From Elusimicrobia bacterium CG1_02_56_21 (lineage in GTDB: Bacteria; Elusimicrobiota; Elusimicrobia; Elusimicrobiales; UBA9959): DNA of 37,809 bases. A model generated the notes under the pieces. The model saw only the letters and a program-made list of their open reading frames with translations. It did not search any database and had not been told where the DNA came from. The stretch covers positions 1 through 37,809 of the forward strand of contig MNUR01000020.1 of assembly GCA_001871115.1 (NCBI GenBank), written 5' to 3'. Positions within the stretch are counted from its first letter, which is position 1, and the number at the start of each line of letters is the position of its first letter. The translations under genes were made by a program, and so were the position numbers. Positions 32,501 to 37,809 of this stretch are shown here, piece by piece.

Positions 32501-33160
32501 GGCGACGGCTGGGCTTATGATATAGGCTACGGCGGCCTAGACCACGTGCTGGCCTCCGGCCGCAAAGTCCGCATAATGGTGCTGGACACCGAGGTATATT
32601 CCAACACCGGCGGACAGATGTCCAAGGCTACCCCGCTCGGCGCAGTGGCGCAGTTCGCCGCGGCAGGCAAGCCTCTTCCCAAGAAGGACCTGGGAATGAT
32701 CAGCATGACCTACGGAAACATCTACGTAGCCCAGGTAGCCATGGGCGCCAACTATCTGCAGACCGTTAAAGCGCTGGCTGAAGCCGAAGCCTTTGACGGA
32801 CCTTCGATAGTTATAGCCTACAGCCACTGTATAGCCCACGGCATAGACATGGGCGCCGGCATGAACGAACAGAAGAGAGCCGTGGCCTCGGGCCGCTGGC
32901 CCCTCTACAGATTCAACCCGGCCCTTAAAGCGCAGGGAAAGAATCCGCTGATAATAGACAGCACGGCACCCAGCCTCCCCGTATCGGAATACATGATGGG
33001 GGAGAACCGGTTCCGCTCGCTTCACAAGTCCAACCCGGAGATAGCCAAGCGCCTGACGAAGCTGGCGGAAGAGGAATACAAATGGCGCCTCAGCGTCTAT
33101 AAGCAGCTGGCCGAAATGAACTGCGAAGTTCCCAAGCCCGAGGAAAAAGTAGCTGCATAA
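29570..33160 (+). CDS. nifJ: Pyruvate:ferredoxin (flavodoxin) oxidoreductase, single-chain
   Basis: 1196 residues from the ATG at 29570 with an AAGGAG site; the upstream in-frame extension lacks one. The enzyme converts pyruvate and CoA to acetyl-CoA, CO2 and reduced ferredoxin, with thiamine diphosphate. Visible: N-terminal pyrimidine domain (YPITPSSVMGELSD; FTASQGLLLMIPN), transketolase-like domain II, two ferredoxin-type [4Fe-4S] motifs (near 692 CIQCGICSLVC and near 748 CTGCGACVYNC), the CAGCGETPYVKL/ANATGCSSIYGG block near 825 that binds the proximal cluster, and the thiamine-diphosphate motif GGDGWAYDIG ... DTEVYSNTGGQMS near 975-1010. All cofactor motifs are intact and the length is normal. 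A divergent promoter faces the redox operon. A strong terminator follows. The flavodoxin-linked nifJ role is less likely than ferredoxin, but sequence does not separate them. Confidence 0.97.
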   Translation: MANKKIAMDGNTAAAYVAHKTNEVIAIYPITPSSVMGELSDVWSARGDKNIWGTIPSVAEMQSEGGASGAVHGALTAGALTTTFTASQGLLLMIPNMYKIAGELTSTVFHVSARAIASHALSIFGDHSDVMACRQTGWAMLASANPQEAMDFALISQAATLKTRIPFLHFFDGFRTSHELNMVETLSPEIMRSMISEKLITEHKTRGLNPERPVLRGTAQNPDVFFQNREACNKFYDAVPTMVKEAMGQFEKLTGRKYGLFDYVGAPDADKVVIIMASGADTAEDTINYLIKESGAKVGVIKVRLYRPYSEVDFIKALPKTVKSIAVLDRTKEPGSLGEPLFQDVVTACSNAFKAGALKELPTIIGGRYGLGSKEFTPAMVKGVIENLSAAKPVRNFSVGIKDDVTNLSLSYDAAWTTEPADTFRALFFGLGSDGTVGANKNTIKIISEETGQYAQGYFVYDSKKAGSMTVSHVRFGKNYIRAPYLVYKARFIGCHQFSFLEKYEMLDKAEENAVFLINSPFAAADVWDRLPIEVQENIIKKHLKVYVINASKIADDTGMGGRINVIMQTAFFGISGVLPKDEAIAAIKHSIKKTYSRKGDEVVNKNFAAVDQALAAIQEVKVGGLTSRIKRSCAVEGFPPFVRDSLCEMMAFRGDDLPVSAMPVDGAFPTATSQYEKRNIALEVPVWDETLCIQCGICSLVCPHAVIRVKAYDAAELAKAPKTFKSAEGKAALKGMKFTTQVAVEDCTGCGACVYNCPAKEKKEGKETGRKAINMAPQFPLREAERENFKFFLALKDLGSAKVNRNSVQGSQLVRPLFEFSGACAGCGETPYVKLMTQLFGDHLTVANATGCSSIYGGNLPTTPYCTREDGRGPAWANSLFEDNAEFGMGMRLAYDKMGEEAREVLTAMKDGQLKAQAALADEILAARQDDWVAIEQQRGRITELKKALSAISGEQAARMMTLSDYLIKKSVWILGGDGWAYDIGYGGLDHVLASGRKVRIMVLDTEVYSNTGGQMSKATPLGAVAQFAAAGKPLPKKDLGMISMTYGNIYVAQVAMGANYLQTVKALAEAEAFDGPSIVIAYSHCIAHGIDMGAGMNEQKRAVASGRWPLYRFNPALKAQGKNPLIIDSTAPSLPVSEYMMGENRFRSLHKSNPEIAKRLTKLAEEEYKWRLSVYKQLAEMNCEVPKPEEKVAA

Positions 33161-33177
33161 GGTAACAGTATTAATGG

Positions 33178-33214
33178 AGAGGGCGGGGCTGAAAAAGCCC
33201 CGCCCTCTTTTTTT
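33178..33214 (+). terminator. Intrinsic terminator of the pyruvate oxidoreductase gene
   Basis: A 13-bp stem (33178-33190 with 33196-33208) with loop GAAAA followed by a T run. It is GC-rich and perfectly paired. Confidence 0.9.
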
Positions 33215-33291
33215 ATACGCCGCAGACAGAGTAAAAGCCGGGAGAAAAGGAACCGGAATTAAGACCCGGATTCTGTTTTTCAGGATCGCCC

Positions 33292-33457
33292 AGGAACCTG
33301 TCCGACATAAGGCTTTCATGACGAAATTGTCTATTTTGGAGCCGAGCCGAAGCGCCGCGAGACGAGCACCCTCGACGGATTTGTGAGTTGAGCGGCGCGA
33401 AGGCGCAGGACAAAAGGGACAATTGCAGGCGAATTTGCTTATGTCGGACAGGCTCCT
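33292..33457. repeat. 166-nt palindromic element (possible MITE/REP-type repeat)
   Basis: The ends are 20-base inverted repeats with one mismatch: 33292-33311 (AGGAACCTGTCCGACATAAG) and 33438-33457 (CTTATGTCGGACAGGCTCCT). Further inward, AATTGTC..TTTTG near 33326-33338 matches the complement of CAAAAGGGACAATT (33411-33424), and GCGCCGC near 33352 matches the complement of GCGGCGC near 33392. The whole can fold into a long imperfect hairpin. No transposase and no clear target duplication are seen. It lies in the otherwise gene-free 367 bases (33215-33581) between the oxidoreductase terminator and the next gene. Short open frames inside it are not convincing. Confidence 0.7.
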
Positions 33458-33581
33458 AGGTCTAAAGTCCTAACCGCGCATAGGCCTTAATAGTTTTCCG
33501 GCCTGGGCCCTTTGGCAGTGATAAGTTTCGCCCAACAAGACTATACTCTATATGGAAGCAGCTTTAAGGAGTAAACAACAA

Positions 33582-34475
33582 ATGAAAATAAACATCTCCT
33601 CCTACATAATAGTTTCAGCAGGGCTTTTGTGCCTGATGGCGGCGCCCGCCCCGGCGCAGAATCTGCCTGGCGCGGTGCCCCAGGTTTCCCCCGTAGAAGC
33701 GGCAGGGGGGATCAGGGAAACCGACACCCCGGCAGACTCCGCGGAATTCACCAAGAACGAAAGGGATTACGCCCAAACCGATCCTTCATACTTCACCTTG
33801 AATAAAGACTCGATTAAATTGACGCTCCTTGAAGTGACCGAAGAGCCCGACATGAATTATGTGCGGCTGCAGGAAGATCCCATGAAACCGATCGACGGGA
33901 TTCTGGTGACGATAGACAAAATAATCAACATCGCCTCCAAGGTCTGGAACATAATACAGCAGAACGCTCCTGTAGTGAACATAGAAACCAAGTACGCCAC
34001 GGCCTATCCTTACGGCATCACCTCGGCTTCGCAGCTGGCTCAGTGGAGCAGGCCTAAAAGCTACACTTACGGCTTCTACGCAGAGAACCTCTACGGCTCC
34101 GTGATGATAGACTGCAAATACAAATTCTCCTATTCCTATAACGGGGCCTACAAAGGCAAGGGGAAATTCCTGACAGGCGTAGCCGTGATCCCCACTTCGG
34201 TAAAAGCCGGCTGGGGCTACAGGTTCTATATGTCCGCCGCGGTTCCGGATTCCACGATAGTTAACGCGGGTACCGATAAGGACCCTGTGGCGGCCATGCA
34301 GATGAAGCTCAGCTGGAAGATGGCCACCGTGCTTAAAGAAGTGGACGGGACCAGCGTGTATTATGTGCAGGGCAACGGGTACTTCGAAGAAATAGCCAGC
34401 CCCTGGAAAAAAGGCCCCGCGGTCGAGAGCGTAAACTCAGCCGCTCCTCTGCTCGACACCGACAATATTTTCTGA
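33582..34475 (+). CDS. Secreted protein A of an unrecognised paralogous pair
   Basis: 297 residues from the ATG at 33582 with AAGGAG upstream; an ATG ten codons earlier lacks one. A signal peptide (MKINISSYIIVSAGLLCLMA ... PAPAQ) is followed by a polar variable region (to about 95), then a conserved core. The core opens with a helix (IDKIINIASKVWNIIQQN) and PVVNIETKYATAYPYG, then a strand-rich part (YGFYAENLYG, GKGKFLTGVAV, WGYRFYM, VPDSTIVNAGTDKDPVAAMQ, VYYVQGNGYFEEI). By eye, 20 of 35 residues match the downstream protein in the first block and 31 of 60 in the second. I recognise no family. Export is well supported; surface or periplasmic function is open. A TATACT box (33542-33547) with no good -35 may start the pair. 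Confidence 0.65.
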   Translation: MKINISSYIIVSAGLLCLMAAPAPAQNLPGAVPQVSPVEAAGGIRETDTPADSAEFTKNERDYAQTDPSYFTLNKDSIKLTLLEVTEEPDMNYVRLQEDPMKPIDGILVTIDKIINIASKVWNIIQQNAPVVNIETKYATAYPYGITSASQLAQWSRPKSYTYGFYAENLYGSVMIDCKYKFSYSYNGAYKGKGKFLTGVAVIPTSVKAGWGYRFYMSAAVPDSTIVNAGTDKDPVAAMQMKLSWKMATVLKEVDGTSVYYVQGNGYFEEIASPWKKGPAVESVNSAAPLLDTDNIF

Positions 34476-34497
34476 GCCGTATCAGTAAGCGCAGAAA

Positions 34498-34516
34498 CCG
34501 TCCGCGATGCGGACGG
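34498..34516 (+). other. Hairpin between the paralogous genes
   Basis: CCGTCCGC and GCGGACGG form a perfect 8-bp stem around GAT. There is no T tract; an AGGAGG ribosome site follows. It may protect or process the mRNA and set the relative amounts of the two proteins. Confidence 0.55.
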
Positions 34517-34540
34517 AAACAGAAAAGGAGGAAGTAAATA

Positions 34541-35431
34541 ATGAAGAGAATACTCACAATAGCAGCAGCCGCAACAGCACTGTTGGCGGGCCGGGTTTCG
34601 GCAGCCGAAGCCCTGGACGCAAAATACTTCGCCGTGGACGAAAGCTCCATCATGATAGAGGAAATAACCGATAAAGGCGGCTCGCTGCCCCTTAATCCGG
34701 GGCAGACCTCTACTAACACGATCCCCGGCCCCCAGGACCTGCCCAAGCCTCCCTCGGGCCCGCAGATCAACCCTCCTCCCGGCATCAACGGAACAGCTGT
34801 TGATCCGATGGCCGGCTTCAACAACGGCCTCAACGCCGTCAACGGCGTAGTGGGCGCGATAGACAATATAGTCAACCTGATGGAAAAGATATTCAACATC
34901 ATAGAGAAGAACCAGCCCGTAGTGAATATCACCACCAACTACGCGAACGCGGTTCCGTTCGGGACCAGCCACTGGACCCAGCTTCAGGGTTGGACCAAAC
35001 CGGCTACCAGGAAGTATTCCTTCTCAATGAAGAACGCCTATGGTTCCGAAGTAGTGAAAGTGCTTTACCAGGTGCACTACACCTATAAGGGCAACTTCCA
35101 GGGAAAGGGCCAGTTCCTGACCGGCGTTACCATCGAGCCCCTTAACGTAGTTACCGCCTGGGGCTACAAAGTTACCCTGGTCTCGGAAGTTCCGGATTCC
35201 ACTATAGCCAATGTCGGAACCCACGAGGACCCGGTGGCCTCCATGCAGCTTCAGCTGAGGTGGATAGTGCACACCATGATAAAGGACATCTCCTCCAAGG
35301 CCATTTACTACGTACAGGGAGACGGCCTTCTGCAGGAAATAGGCACGCCCTTCAAAAACGCGCAGGAAAAGCAGCTTAAGACCAAGGTTGACGCCGCGGC
35401 TATGCAGATAGCAGCGCCCAGCTTCAACTAG
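34541..35431 (+). CDS. Secreted protein B of an unrecognised paralogous pair
   Basis: 296 residues with a strong AGGAGG site and a signal peptide (MKRILTIAAAATALLAGRVSA). The variable part (25-100) is rich in proline and glycine (PGPQDLPKPPSGPQINPPPG); then comes the same core as protein A: IDNIVNLMEKIFNIIEKN, PVVNITTNYANAVPFG, YSFSMKNAYGS, YKGNFQGKGQFLTGV, AWGYKV, VPDSTIANVGTHEDPVASMQ and IYYVQGDGLLQEI. A helical charged tail ends AAPSFN. No cysteines, lipobox or transmembrane segment is seen in the mature protein. The tandem order with a hairpin between and a terminator after points to one transcript and gene duplication followed by divergence. Function unknown. Confidence 0.65.
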   Translation: MKRILTIAAAATALLAGRVSAAEALDAKYFAVDESSIMIEEITDKGGSLPLNPGQTSTNTIPGPQDLPKPPSGPQINPPPGINGTAVDPMAGFNNGLNAVNGVVGAIDNIVNLMEKIFNIIEKNQPVVNITTNYANAVPFGTSHWTQLQGWTKPATRKYSFSMKNAYGSEVVKVLYQVHYTYKGNFQGKGQFLTGVTIEPLNVVTAWGYKVTLVSEVPDSTIANVGTHEDPVASMQLQLRWIVHTMIKDISSKAIYYVQGDGLLQEIGTPFKNAQEKQLKTKVDAAAMQIAAPSFN

Positions 35432-35454
35432 TTAGTACTCGCAGCCTCCTTTTC

Positions 35455-35494
35455 CCCCGGCGCCCGACAAACGGGCGCTGGGGTTTTGTCTTTT
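35455..35494 (+). terminator. Intrinsic terminator of the secreted pair
   Basis: A 12-bp stem (35455-35466 with 35472-35483, one G-T pair) with loop ACAAA is followed by TTTTGTCTTTT. The remaining 174 bases to the J-protein gene hold a small CCTCCAC/GTGGAGG hairpin near 35627 but nothing I can assign. Confidence 0.8.
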
Positions 35495-35668
35495 ATTACG
35501 GTGAAAACACGCGATAAGAGCGTAAAACACGATTGGCCACGCCGTGGGCTCACCCGGTATTCAGCCCCCGCGCTTATGCCGGCGGGCTTCGACGGCGGTT
35601 TTGCTAAGCCGGCCACGCGCCTCCGCCTCCACGGAATGTGGAGGGGGGAAGATATGGAAAAGGGGGCT

Positions 35669-36607
35669 TTATTCTAACTCTTTGAGTTTACGGAGGAGGT
35701 CCAGCTGCTTGGGGGAAAGGTTCGCAGGGAGGGAAAGTGTTATAACGGCGTAAAGGTCGCCATGACCTCCGTCTTTACGCGGCAGGCCCCTGCCTGCAAG
35801 CCGGAATTTGCGGCCCGAAGAAGTTCCCTGTGGGATTTTTATAGTCACGGAACCGGAGGGGGAGGGCACCGAGATCTCGGCGCCCAGGGCCGCGTCCCAC
35901 GGGGAGATGTCAATCTTTACCTTCAAATCGTCTCCGTCCGCCTCAAAACGCGGGTCAGGCAGAAGGCGTATCTTGAGGTAAAGATCTCCGGTACGGCCCC
36001 CGGCTTCTTTTCCCTGGCCGCGCAGCCGTATAGTTCCGCCGTCGCGCAGGCCTTTGGGGAGTTTTACATTTATGTCTTTTGTTTCCGATTTTCTTCCCGC
36101 CCGGTAGCTGAAAGAGAGCTGTTTATGTCCGCCGCGGATAAGGTCCTCTATAGAAAGCTGGAGCTCGGCCTCCATGTCCAGGTTGGAACGGCCGCCGGAA
36201 ACCTCTTCCATGCCCTCAAACCCGCCGAAACCCCGGGCCCCGCCGAACATTGATTTAAAAAAATCACTGAATTCCCCGAATTGTTCAAAGCCCCCGCCCT
36301 GGCCGCCCTGGTAATGGGCCTGGAACCCGCCGGGGTTGCGCTGATAGCCGCCGCCCGGAGGGGGCCTGTAGCCCTGCCCGTTCTGCCAGTCTTTGCCCAG
36401 CTGGTCGTACATCTTTCTTTTTTTAGCGTCGGAGAGTACTTCGTAGGCTTCGTTAATTTCCTTGAATTTACTCTCTGAGATCTTGTTTCCCGCGTTGCGG
36501 TCCGGATGGTGCTTAAGAGCCAGCTTGCGGTAAGCAGATTTAATCTCGGCCTCGCCGGCGGTTTTTGGAACCCCCAGCAGGGCGTAATAGTCTATGTATT
36601 CCGCCAT
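35669..36607 (-). CDS. CbpA-type J-domain co-chaperone (DnaJ family, no zinc finger)
   Basis: 312 residues. J domain at 5-70 with the HPD motif at 34-36 ([10 protein letters not shown]), needed to stimulate Hsp70 ATPase. A Gly/Phe-rich linker spans 80-135 ([24 protein letters not shown]). Two beta-sandwich substrate domains follow (about 145-310), with [20 protein letters not shown] and [19 protein letters not shown]. The four CxxCxGxG zinc-finger repeats of DnaJ are absent, which makes this a class II (CbpA/DnaJ2-like) J-protein. It is the third gene of a tight operon with a small membrane protein and a PAS protein (gap two bases). dnaK and grpE are not present, so it is likely an extra co-chaperone rather than the main DnaJ. 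Confidence 0.92.
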   Translation of the reverse strand: MAEYIDYYALLGVPKTAGEAEIKSAYRKLALKHHPDRNAGNKISESKFKEINEAYEVLSDAKKRKMYDQLGKDWQNGQGYRPPPGGGYQRNPGGFQAHYQGGQGGGFEQFGEFSDFFKSMFGGARGFGGFEGMEEVSGGRSNLDMEAELQLSIEDLIRGGHKQLSFSYRAGRKSETKDINVKLPKGLRDGGTIRLRGQGKEAGGRTGDLYLKIRLLPDPRFEADGDDLKVKIDISPWDAALGAEISVPSPSGSVTIKIPQGTSSGRKFRLAGRGLPRKDGGHGDLYAVITLSLPANLSPKQLDLLRKLKELE

Positions 36608-36609
36608 GG

Positions 36610-36861
36610 TTATTTAAGCTTATAAAGGAAGGCGGCGATAAAGGCGCCAAAGGCAAGCATGACCCTGCGCTCGATCAGGCTCTCGGAAATACCCGGAAGC
36701 AGATGATTGAGCACCCTGGCGGTTATTACCGCCAGCGCTATCCCGCACCAGAAAACCCAGATCCGGGTTGTAGATACAGGGGGCGTCTGAAGCGACTGCG
36801 CGCCCTGAACGGACGTGTTTATTTTAGGGGCTTCCTGAGGCTTATCCTGATTCTTTGCCAT
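36610..36861 (-). CDS. Small membrane protein of unknown function
   Basis: 83 residues. The first 30 are polar and rich in Gln, Pro and Thr, then there are two hydrophobic segments: [20 protein letters not shown] (33-52) and [16 protein letters not shown] (67-82). No family is recognised. The gene sits between the PAS and J-protein genes with gaps of one and two bases, which makes cotranslation very likely and supports that it is real. Its product may anchor or link its two neighbours; that is inference. Confidence 0.6.
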   Translation of the reverse strand: MAKNQDKPQEAPKINTSVQGAQSLQTPPVSTTRIWVFWCGIALAVITARVLNHLLPGISESLIERRVMLAFGAFIAAFLYKLK

Positions 36862-36862
36862 A

Positions 36863-37234
36863 TTATTTTTTTGCTACAAAAGAGATATCCTGGAAGATCA
36901 CGGTGACCCCGAGCTCGAGGCCCTCGTGGTTCTTTACCAGCATGGTGCTGTAACCGATTATAAGAGGCGTATTCGCGTGCATTATGGAGATTTCCGCGCG
37001 CCGGACGCACTTTGCGGTATCGATAGTTTCCTTTATTACGCCTTTAAGCGCCGGAAAAAACTCGAACGCCTTCTCATAGTGTGTGTCCTTGCAGCAGGTC
37101 TCGGATTCCATGCGCAAAATTTTACCGGCCATCGGGTTCAGGTAAACCACCTTCCCCTTCAGGTCCACGCTTATCAGGCCTCCGGTTAGGTTATCCAGTA
37201 TGCACTGGTAATATTCCTGGATGTTTTTTATCAT
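36863..37234 (-). CDS. Stand-alone PAS-domain protein
   Basis: 123 residues forming essentially one PAS domain: QCILDNLTGGLISVDLKGKV, VYLNPMAGKILR, and a closing strand VTVIFQDISFVAKK. There is no kinase, GGDEF, helix-turn-helix or other output domain. Two cysteines (ESETCCKD) near residue 47 and one near 75 are possible ligand or redox residues, but the ligand cannot be told. No ribosome site is visible; TAGAAT at 37246-37241 would place transcription at about the ATG, suggesting a leaderless message. It is the first gene of the PAS/membrane/J-protein operon. Confidence 0.8.
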   Translation of the reverse strand: MIKNIQEYYQCILDNLTGGLISVDLKGKVVYLNPMAGKILRMESETCCKDTHYEKAFEFFPALKGVIKETIDTAKCVRRAEISIMHANTPLIIGYSTMLVKNHEGLELGVTVIFQDISFVAKK

Positions 37235-37240
37235 GCTGAT

Positions 37241-37246
37241 ATTCTA
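37241..37246 (-). promoter_or_regulatory. -10-like box directly before the PAS gene
   Basis: TAGAAT on the minus strand ends seven bases before the ATG at 37234, so transcription would begin at or near the start codon. TTGTAT lies about 19 bases further upstream. Confidence 0.35.
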
Positions 37247-37325
37247 CAAAAAAGAGAAGAGTGTAATACAAGGCAGAGGAGCAAACCTGAGTTTCACGCA
37301 GGCGGCTGGAATTAAAAGCCCACTA

Positions 37326-37411
37326 GCGGGGGTGGGGGAAATTAGGCGCATAGCGCTTTATGCACATAGCCAAAGACTAAGATGCGGGTTCGATTCCCAT
37401 CGCCCGCTCCA
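37326..37411 (+). pseudogene. Class-II-tRNA-like element, probably a decayed tRNA gene
   Basis: 86 bases. The 3' part is tRNA-like: T loop TTCGATT flanked by GGG and CCC, then CGCCCGC, T and an encoded CCA. The 5' end GCGGGGG pairs with CGCCCGC at six of seven positions. The total length and the TGGGGGAAATTAGG beginning recall tRNA-Leu. But no standard anticodon arm can be drawn (GCATA/TATGC gives a six-base loop without a normal U33), the D stem is broken and the T stem has only three good pairs. A relic tRNA or tRNA-derived attachment site are the main readings. A weak CCATC/GATGG hairpin with T runs follows (about 37424-37448). Confidence 0.4.
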
Positions 37412-37495
37412 TTTTAGTTTAGACCATCCTTTTTTAAGATGGCCTTTTCCTTTTATTATTCCGTGGCGATTGGAATCTTCCTTATAGAGAGCGCT

Positions 37496-37613
37496 CGTCG
37501 GGAGGGTTATTTAAGAGCGGCAGCTTTTAACAGAGTGGCGGCGCGTCTCAACCGTGTTTGCAACGGGATATGATTGATGTGTTGCAGTCCGGACTTATTG
37601 AACTCCCCCGACG
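37496..37613 (+). ncRNA. Possible structured RNA in the gene-free stretch 37412-37650
   Basis: The ends pair: 37496-37508 (CGTCGGGAGGGTT) with 37601-37613 (AACTCCCCCGACG), eleven of thirteen positions. Inside, AAGAGCGG and CCGGACTT are roughly complementary, and CCGTGTTTGCAACGG makes a small hairpin. No protein frame fits. The strand is not certain. It could be a small RNA or the leader of the gene beginning near 37678. Confidence 0.25.
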
Positions 37614-37677
37614 ATATTTAATAGTATGTTTATACGATATTACCGACTAAGGGTTAGAGTTCAAAGGGATTGCCGCC

Positions 37678-37809
37678 ATAAAGACCGCCTGGTTATTATT
37701 CTTCGCGCTCGCTATTACTGCGCCTTGTTTTGCCGGGCCGGATAAAAGCCTTGTAGCGGCACGTGAAGTAGTTCAGTCCCCGGAAATATCACCGCAAGAC
37801 GCATTACTA
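37678..37809 (+). CDS. Start of a secreted protein, cut by the window edge
   Basis: An open frame runs to the end of the window and encodes a signal-peptide-like start, KTAWLLFFALAITAPCFAG, then PDKSLVAAREVVQSPEISP. The frame is open back to a TAA at 37648, and no ATG, GTG or TTG lies in it. If the protein begins as MKTAW..., the start codon is ATA at 37678, with AAAGGG (37663-37668) nine bases upstream; ATT at 37669 is the other possibility. Either would be a rare start codon, or the base is a sequencing error for ATG. The product cannot be named from 44 codons. Confidence 0.5.
   Translation, partial: MKTAWLLFFALAITAPCFAGPDKSLVAAREVVQSPEISPQDALL

Noticed and set aside
33174..33422. Small protein genes in the palindromic region
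   Set aside because: Both frames follow the inverted-repeat element and begin in or beside the terminator; no ribosome site and no plausible domain.
1..37809. CRISPR array, prophage or insertion sequence
   Set aside because: No regularly spaced repeats, transposase or phage structural genes were seen; the only repeats are the 16-bp tandem pair and the single palindromic element.

Overview
The window looks like a chromosomal segment of a GC-rich, anaerobic, Gram-negative (diderm) bacterium. The envelope is diderm: three lipoproteins with lipoboxes, a PorV-type and a small beta-barrel outer-membrane protein, a DUF4105 protein with a barrel-like C-terminal half, and many Sec signal peptides. 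Metabolism is anaerobic: a single-chain pyruvate:ferredoxin oxidoreductase sits beside a flavin/iron-sulfur NAD(P)H complex. Protein style and gene mix (HEAT, PorV, FlgD-like sorting tails, FlgT-N/LPP20 lipoproteins) would suit Elusimicrobiota or a neighbouring phylum. That placement is inference; there is no rRNA here to confirm it. I see no insertion sequence, prophage or CRISPR array.

Layout. 1-1145: yebC (-), a divergent AT-rich promoter region and tRNA-Arg(TCG). 1146-7669 (+): an envelope/secretion run of HEAT-repeat protein, thermolysin-like protease with FlgD-like C-terminal tail, PorV-like outer-membrane protein and small beta-barrel. 7805-9427 (+): a strong promoter, two lipoproteins (LPP20-like, FlgT-N-like) and a bidirectional terminator. 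9456-12927: FecR-domain secreted protein (-), divergent from a membrane-anchored unknown, a lipid kinase and the radical SAM enzyme AmrS. 12929-14803 (-): PCC/DUF296 protein, era and a small membrane protein, overlapping. 15007-19937 (+): class II aldolase with promoter and terminator, BaiN-type flavoprotein, peptidase T and a catalytically decayed M20 relative. 19979-23371 (-): lipoprotein alpha/beta hydrolase, DUF4105 protein, and DUF3015 protein with its own promoter and terminator.

23352-33214 is the metabolic core. A two-gene operon (-) encodes a NuoE-HydB/NuoF fusion and a large fusion of NuoG-type [2Fe-2S] domain, NfnB/GltD-type FAD/NADPH module, ferredoxin module and degenerate molybdopterin-oxidoreductase domain. 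It is divergent from pyruvate:ferredoxin oxidoreductase (+). The natural reading is that pyruvate oxidation yields reduced ferredoxin and the neighbouring complex exchanges electrons among ferredoxin, NAD(H) and NADP(H), like an Stn/Nfn-type transhydrogenase; no hydrogenase H-cluster is encoded here.

33292-37809: a 166-nt palindromic element, a tandem pair of paralogous secreted proteins of a family I do not recognise, a tight operon (-) of PAS-only protein, small membrane protein and CbpA-type J-protein, a class-II-tRNA-like element without a normal anticodon arm, a possible structured RNA, and the start of a secreted protein cut by the window edge.

The main candidates for something undescribed are the fused redox complex, the secreted paralogue pair, the protease/PorV pairing, the inactive M20 protein, the palindrome and the tRNA-like element.
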